Assembly (NCBI GenBank): GCA_002449765.1
Contig: DJXN01000002.1
Span: 186,001 to 250,000, forward strand
Direction of reading: 5' to 3'
DNA from: Fibrobacter sp. UBA7003
GTDB taxonomy: Bacteria > Fibrobacterota > Fibrobacteria > Fibrobacterales > Fibrobacteraceae
DNA length: 64,000 nt
The notes under the pieces were generated by a model. That model did not search any database, was not told the DNA's origin, and saw only the letters and a program-made list of their open reading frames with translations. The position numbers were made by a program, and so were the translations under genes. This document shows, in pieces, positions 61,480 to 64,000 of this stretch; position 1 is the stretch's first letter, and each line of letters starts with the position of its first letter.

Positions 61480-61905
61480 TTACAGGCCGTAACGAGCGAA
61501 GGCGTCTTCTTCGCCGATGATTTTGAAATCGACTATGTACTGTTTCTTCGAAACGGGATTGTTGTATTCAAAGACCTCGATAACCCAGGCGTTCTTTTCG
61601 CACTGGATGAGGAATCCGGTGCGTTCGAGCGTTCCGACAGTCTTCGTGCCAAGAATTTCGAAACCCACGGGCTTGCCGTACTGCGCCGCGATATTCTGGA
61701 ATATCGTAGCGTATTGCATCTTGAGGTTCGATACATTCACGTTCCCCTTGAGGAAGGGGCTATCGTCGAGCACGGCATCGAAAGCCTTGTCGTACTTATC
61801 TGCTTTCAGGTGATCGACCATCGCCTTGACGCATTCGCTGGAGTGCGGGCCTGCAAATGCGAACGAGCAAAGCAAAAGGCAAAGAATTAAGGACTTGATT
61901 TTCAT
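61480..61905 (-). CDS. Small secreted protein, tandem paralogue 2
   Basis: 141 aa from the ATG at 61905 (AAGGAGAAA upstream). Signal peptide LILCLLLCSFAFA. The mature part has one conserved region (CVKAMVDHLKADKYDKAFDAVL, FLIQCEKNAWVIEVFEYN). It resembles the neighbouring gene 61916-62344 in order of blocks: leader, K..KYKDA- helix, central YAxxF, Y/L-I-x-C-E-K-x-A-W-x-I-x-V/I-x-E-Y core. Function unknown. The two have a 10-nt gap and are probably cotranscribed. Confidence 0.68.
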   Translation of the reverse strand: MKIKSLILCLLLCSFAFAGPHSSECVKAMVDHLKADKYDKAFDAVLDDSPFLKGNVNVSNLKMQYATIFQNIAAQYGKPVGFEILGTKTVGTLERTGFLIQCEKNAWVIEVFEYNNPVSKKQYIVDFKIIGEEDAFARYGL

Positions 61906-61915
61906 AGTTTCTCCT

Positions 61916-62344
61916 TTATTTTTTTTCATAATACTTGAATACGTCTTCCTCGGTCACCACGCGCAATGCGCTGAACGCGCTTTTACCGTTTAGCGATTCG
62001 TATTCCGTTATCACAATCAGCCACGCAGACTTTTCACAGTTAATCTGGTAAACAGTCTCGTCATAGGACTTGGACAGGCGGCGGGTACGCAGTTTCGTAT
62101 GGTTCAGCACCTTGCCATGCTGCTTGACAAATTTCTCGAAATAACCGGCGTACTGCGAAACTCCCACCGCCTTTTGTTCTTTACTCATATCCATGCCATA
62201 ATCCAACAAAGACGAGGCGGCATCCTTGTACTTGGACTTCTTAAGGAATTTTTCGACCTTATCCATCTGCTTGTCGGCAACAGCACCGGCATGGCACATC
62301 GCGGCCATCAAAAAAACATATAATAAAGAGCGCAGAAATTTCAT
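61916..62344 (-). CDS. Small secreted protein, tandem paralogue 1
   Basis: 142 aa from the ATG at 62344. Signal peptide LLYVFLMAAMCHAGA. Core VEKFLKKSKYKDAASSLLDYG and VYQINCEKSAWLIVITEYE match the next gene, showing tandem duplication. TATATT is 7 nt before the ATG. No known family. Confidence 0.68.
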   Translation of the reverse strand: MKFLRSLLYVFLMAAMCHAGAVADKQMDKVEKFLKKSKYKDAASSLLDYGMDMSKEQKAVGVSQYAGYFEKFVKQHGKVLNHTKLRTRRLSKSYDETVYQINCEKSAWLIVITEYESLNGKSAFSALRVVTEEDVFKYYEKK

Positions 62345-62582
62345 ATAACTGAATATAGTATTTTTTTGCCGTTTAATATTAATCCCGATTTTCATGAAGC
62401 CCGTAGGGACTAACAGTCACAAGGGCTTCATAGCGCCATCTTCTAGCACGTCTCGCAATAAACATTCCTATCCAGAGCCATTTTCGTGTTTATTTGCGTA
62501 GAGGAGTGCTTTGCTAAACGAACACTGGAACGAAGTGATTGTGTGAGTGTGCGAAGAACTCCTCGAAGCAAACATTATATGG
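62345..62582 (-). other. Noncoding region with long nested hairpins
   Basis: 238 nt with no gene. A stem GAGGAGTGCTTTGC (62502-62515) pairs with GCGAAGAACTCCTC (62552-62565) with one mismatch, and inside it ACACT (62523-62527) pairs with AGTGT (62547-62551). A second hairpin is formed by CGCAATAAAAC and GTTTATTTGCG (about 62454-62500). The nadK stop is 17 nt away on the minus strand, so it may be a terminator or a structured RNA. Confidence 0.45.
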
Positions 62583-63464
62583 TTAAGCGAGGCGGGGCTT
62601 TCCCGTCCAGCCTAACTTTTCGCGGAGCGCGCCCACGAATCCGGTATGGCGCATGCGAATAAACGTCGTCACGGCCTTGCACTCGCTCAGCACGACCTTC
62701 TCGCCCACCTTCATCTCGTAGGCGGTACGGCCATCGAACACGAGGTCGAGCGGGCGGTCTACTGCAGAAACGATTTCAAGCTTCTTGTCGGTAAGCGAAA
62801 GCACGAGCGGGCGCACGGAGAGACTGCTAGGAGCGACGGGCGTGAGCACGACGGCAGGAGTGCTCGGGTGGATGATAGGGCCACCCGCCGCGAGGTTATA
62901 GGCGGTAGAACCCGTCGGCGTAGAAACCAGCAGGGAATCAGCCCAGTATTCGGTAAGGCACGTGCCGTTGTAGGCCACGTTCACGTTCACCATGCGGTCG
63001 GGCATGTGCGCGCGGACATGGACCTCGTTCAAGACCGTCTGTTTTGCGACCACCTTGCGACCGCGATAAACGACTGCGTCAATCATCATGCGTTCGCGGG
63101 TAGAAAAGTCACCCGCAAGCAAGTCATCGAGCGTCTTTGCAAGGCCTTCCACGCGACTTTCGGCAAGGAACCCCACGCGGCCCGCATTCACTCCAAGTAT
63201 GGGAATGTTATGCCCGAGCGCGATATGCGCGGCAGAAAGCACCGTACCGTCCCCGCCGATAGCGAGAAGCAGATCCATGCGCGAAAGCCCGGATTCCTTG
63301 ATCACGTGAATCGGCTTCTTGGCAAGCCCCTTCAGGGAATCAAGCGCAAAGAATTCCACCTTCGGGTGCGTCGCGGCCCAATCCGCAATCTGGTCGAGAG
63401 CATTCGCGAGGTCGGCACTCTTGTCCTTGAAACCGACGATTCCGATTTTCGAAAACTTCTTCAT
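62583..63464 (-). CDS. nadK: NAD kinase
   Basis: 293 aa from the ATG at 63464. It makes NADP from NAD and ATP. GGDGTVL at residues 70-76 is the diagnostic motif; LGVNAGRVGFLAES and LNEVHVRAH (NE/D motif) follow, and STPTGSTAYNLAAGGPIIHP is the second conserved block. It starts 10 nt downstream of the AroA-like stop, so both are probably in one operon. Confidence 0.95.
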   Translation of the reverse strand: MKKFSKIGIVGFKDKSADLANALDQIADWAATHPKVEFFALDSLKGLAKKPIHVIKESGLSRMDLLLAIGGDGTVLSAAHIALGHNIPILGVNAGRVGFLAESRVEGLAKTLDDLLAGDFSTRERMMIDAVVYRGRKVVAKQTVLNEVHVRAHMPDRMVNVNVAYNGTCLTEYWADSLLVSTPTGSTAYNLAAGGPIIHPSTPAVVLTPVAPSSLSVRPLVLSLTDKKLEIVSAVDRPLDLVFDGRTAYEMKVGEKVVLSECKAVTTFIRMRHTGFVGALREKLGWTGKPRLA

Positions 63465-63474
63465 AGTCACCCCC

Positions 63475-64000
63475 CTATTCCTTGCCCTCGTTCGCGGGAG
63501 CCTCAGCGACAAGCACCTGCTTCAGCTTTTCGACAACGCCCGGGAAAATCGCCTCGACTGCATCTGCATTCGCCACCGGTTCATCGTTCTCGAGGGCAAT
63601 AGAAAGCACACTAAGCGCAAGCCCCGCCTCGGGTGAATTTCCGCCGTCAAAGTCGCTCCCGTTCACGATGGTTTCCATCCCGCGAATAACGAGCCCGTCA
63701 TCGTACACGCCGACTTCCACGCCGGTCTTCCGCAGGTTTTCTGCCAAGAAGTCGTTTGACACGCGCATCTCGGAGCGAATTTCCTTCGGGATTCGGAGGA
63801 TGGTTTCGCCCTCGGCAAAGCATGCCGCCACCGCGAGGAACGCATATTCCGAAAGCGACGTCGCTACGGTGTCTTCGCCAAAGCGCCTGCCCTGCAGACG
63901 CTTGCCCGCTTCCATCGGGTAAATTTCCACATCGCCATAAACGTCGCCGAATTTTTCCCTGCGGGTTACGGTCTCGATGTTTGCGCCCATGCGCTTGAGG
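63475..64000 (-). CDS. C-terminal part of an AroA (EPSP synthase)-family protein, cut by window edge
   Basis: About 175 codons visible, reading LKRMGANIE at the window edge, so the gene continues past 64000. The EPT-fold blocks are there: YAFLAVAACFAEGETILR, MRVSNDFLAENLRKTGVEV, DDGLVIRG, AIFPGVVEKLKQ. But the residues known to act in EPSP synthase are not: the Lys-Glu-x-Asp-Arg motif reads RVSND, the region with catalytic Asp reads SLSEYAF, and the DHRMAM block reads NSPEAGLAL. It may be a divergent or inactive relative. The upstream half is missing, so function cannot be decided here. Confidence 0.6.
   Translation of the reverse strand, partial: LKRMGANIETVTRREKFGDVYGDVEIYPMEAGKRLQGRRFGEDTVATSLSEYAFLAVAACFAEGETILRIPKEIRSEMRVSNDFLAENLRKTGVEVGVYDDGLVIRGMETIVNGSDFDGGNSPEAGLALSVLSIALENDEPVANADAVEAIFPGVVEKLKQVLVAEAPANEGKE

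Overview
The window is most likely chromosomal DNA of a Fibrobacter species (phylum Fibrobacterota). The best evidence is three lipoproteins built from the 'Fibrobacter succinogenes major paralogous domain' (repeated RDGQVYKTV...W.AENLNF blocks with serine-rich linkers). Supporting signs are a PorV/PorQ-like outer-membrane protein, a Bacteroidetes-like topoisomerase IV pair, a Tol-Pal operon and a small DUF3098 protein. Many genes that begin a transcription unit have a TAnnTTT box only 5-9 nt before the start codon and no Shine-Dalgarno, which points to short-leader or leaderless mRNAs.

Layout: 1-1.2 kb, 3' part of rapA removed by the window edge; 1.3-3.4 kb, a GYF-RDD membrane protein and murA; 3.4-8.2 kb (minus), a complete tolQ-tolR-tolA/tonB-tolB-pal-cpoB operon; 8.3-11.6 kb, rnhB, purN and a long-form guaA. 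From 11.55 to 19.99 kb an integrative mobilizable element of Firmicutes character sits in the 3' end of guaA. It carries an XRE regulator, excisionase, tyrosine integrase, mobilization accessory protein, RepA-like ATPase, candidate oriT and MobV relaxase. Its cargo is a flavin reductase, a MarR regulator and two different radical SAM proteins. The original guaA terminator lies just beyond the right end at 20.01 kb, followed by tRNA-Lys.

20.2-27.6 kb is a cell-surface block: PorV/PorQ-like protein, five glycosyltransferases or glycosyltransferase-like proteins and a Wzi-like outer-membrane protein. 27.6-32.9 kb (mostly minus) holds a PTS EIIA-like protein, a sugar-kinase-like phosphotransferase, a lone YejB-type permease, plant-type dapB, an XRE regulator, ruvX and an outer-membrane protein. 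33.0-39.1 kb holds a 1477-aa double-domain acyl-CoA dehydratase activase and an ABC-F protein. 39.2-41.7 kb has envelope proteins, tRNA-Val, tRNA-Asp and a small zinc-ribbon membrane protein. 41.7-46.2 kb (minus) has a DMT permease and smc.

46.3-56.8 kb has three paralogous-domain lipoproteins (one with an apparent frameshift), ogt, a PurO-type IMP cyclohydrolase, Rrf2 and LysR regulators and pheT. 57.0-61.4 kb is parE-parC. 61.5-64.0 kb (minus) has two small tandem paralogous secreted proteins, nadK and the C-terminal part of an AroA-family protein that lacks several EPSP-synthase active-site residues.

The most interesting content is the guaA-inserted element with its radical SAM pair cassette, the compact promoter pattern, and several housekeeping-family proteins with unusual active sites (AroA-like, ABC-F). 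I saw no CRISPR array, rRNA gene, transposase or prophage.
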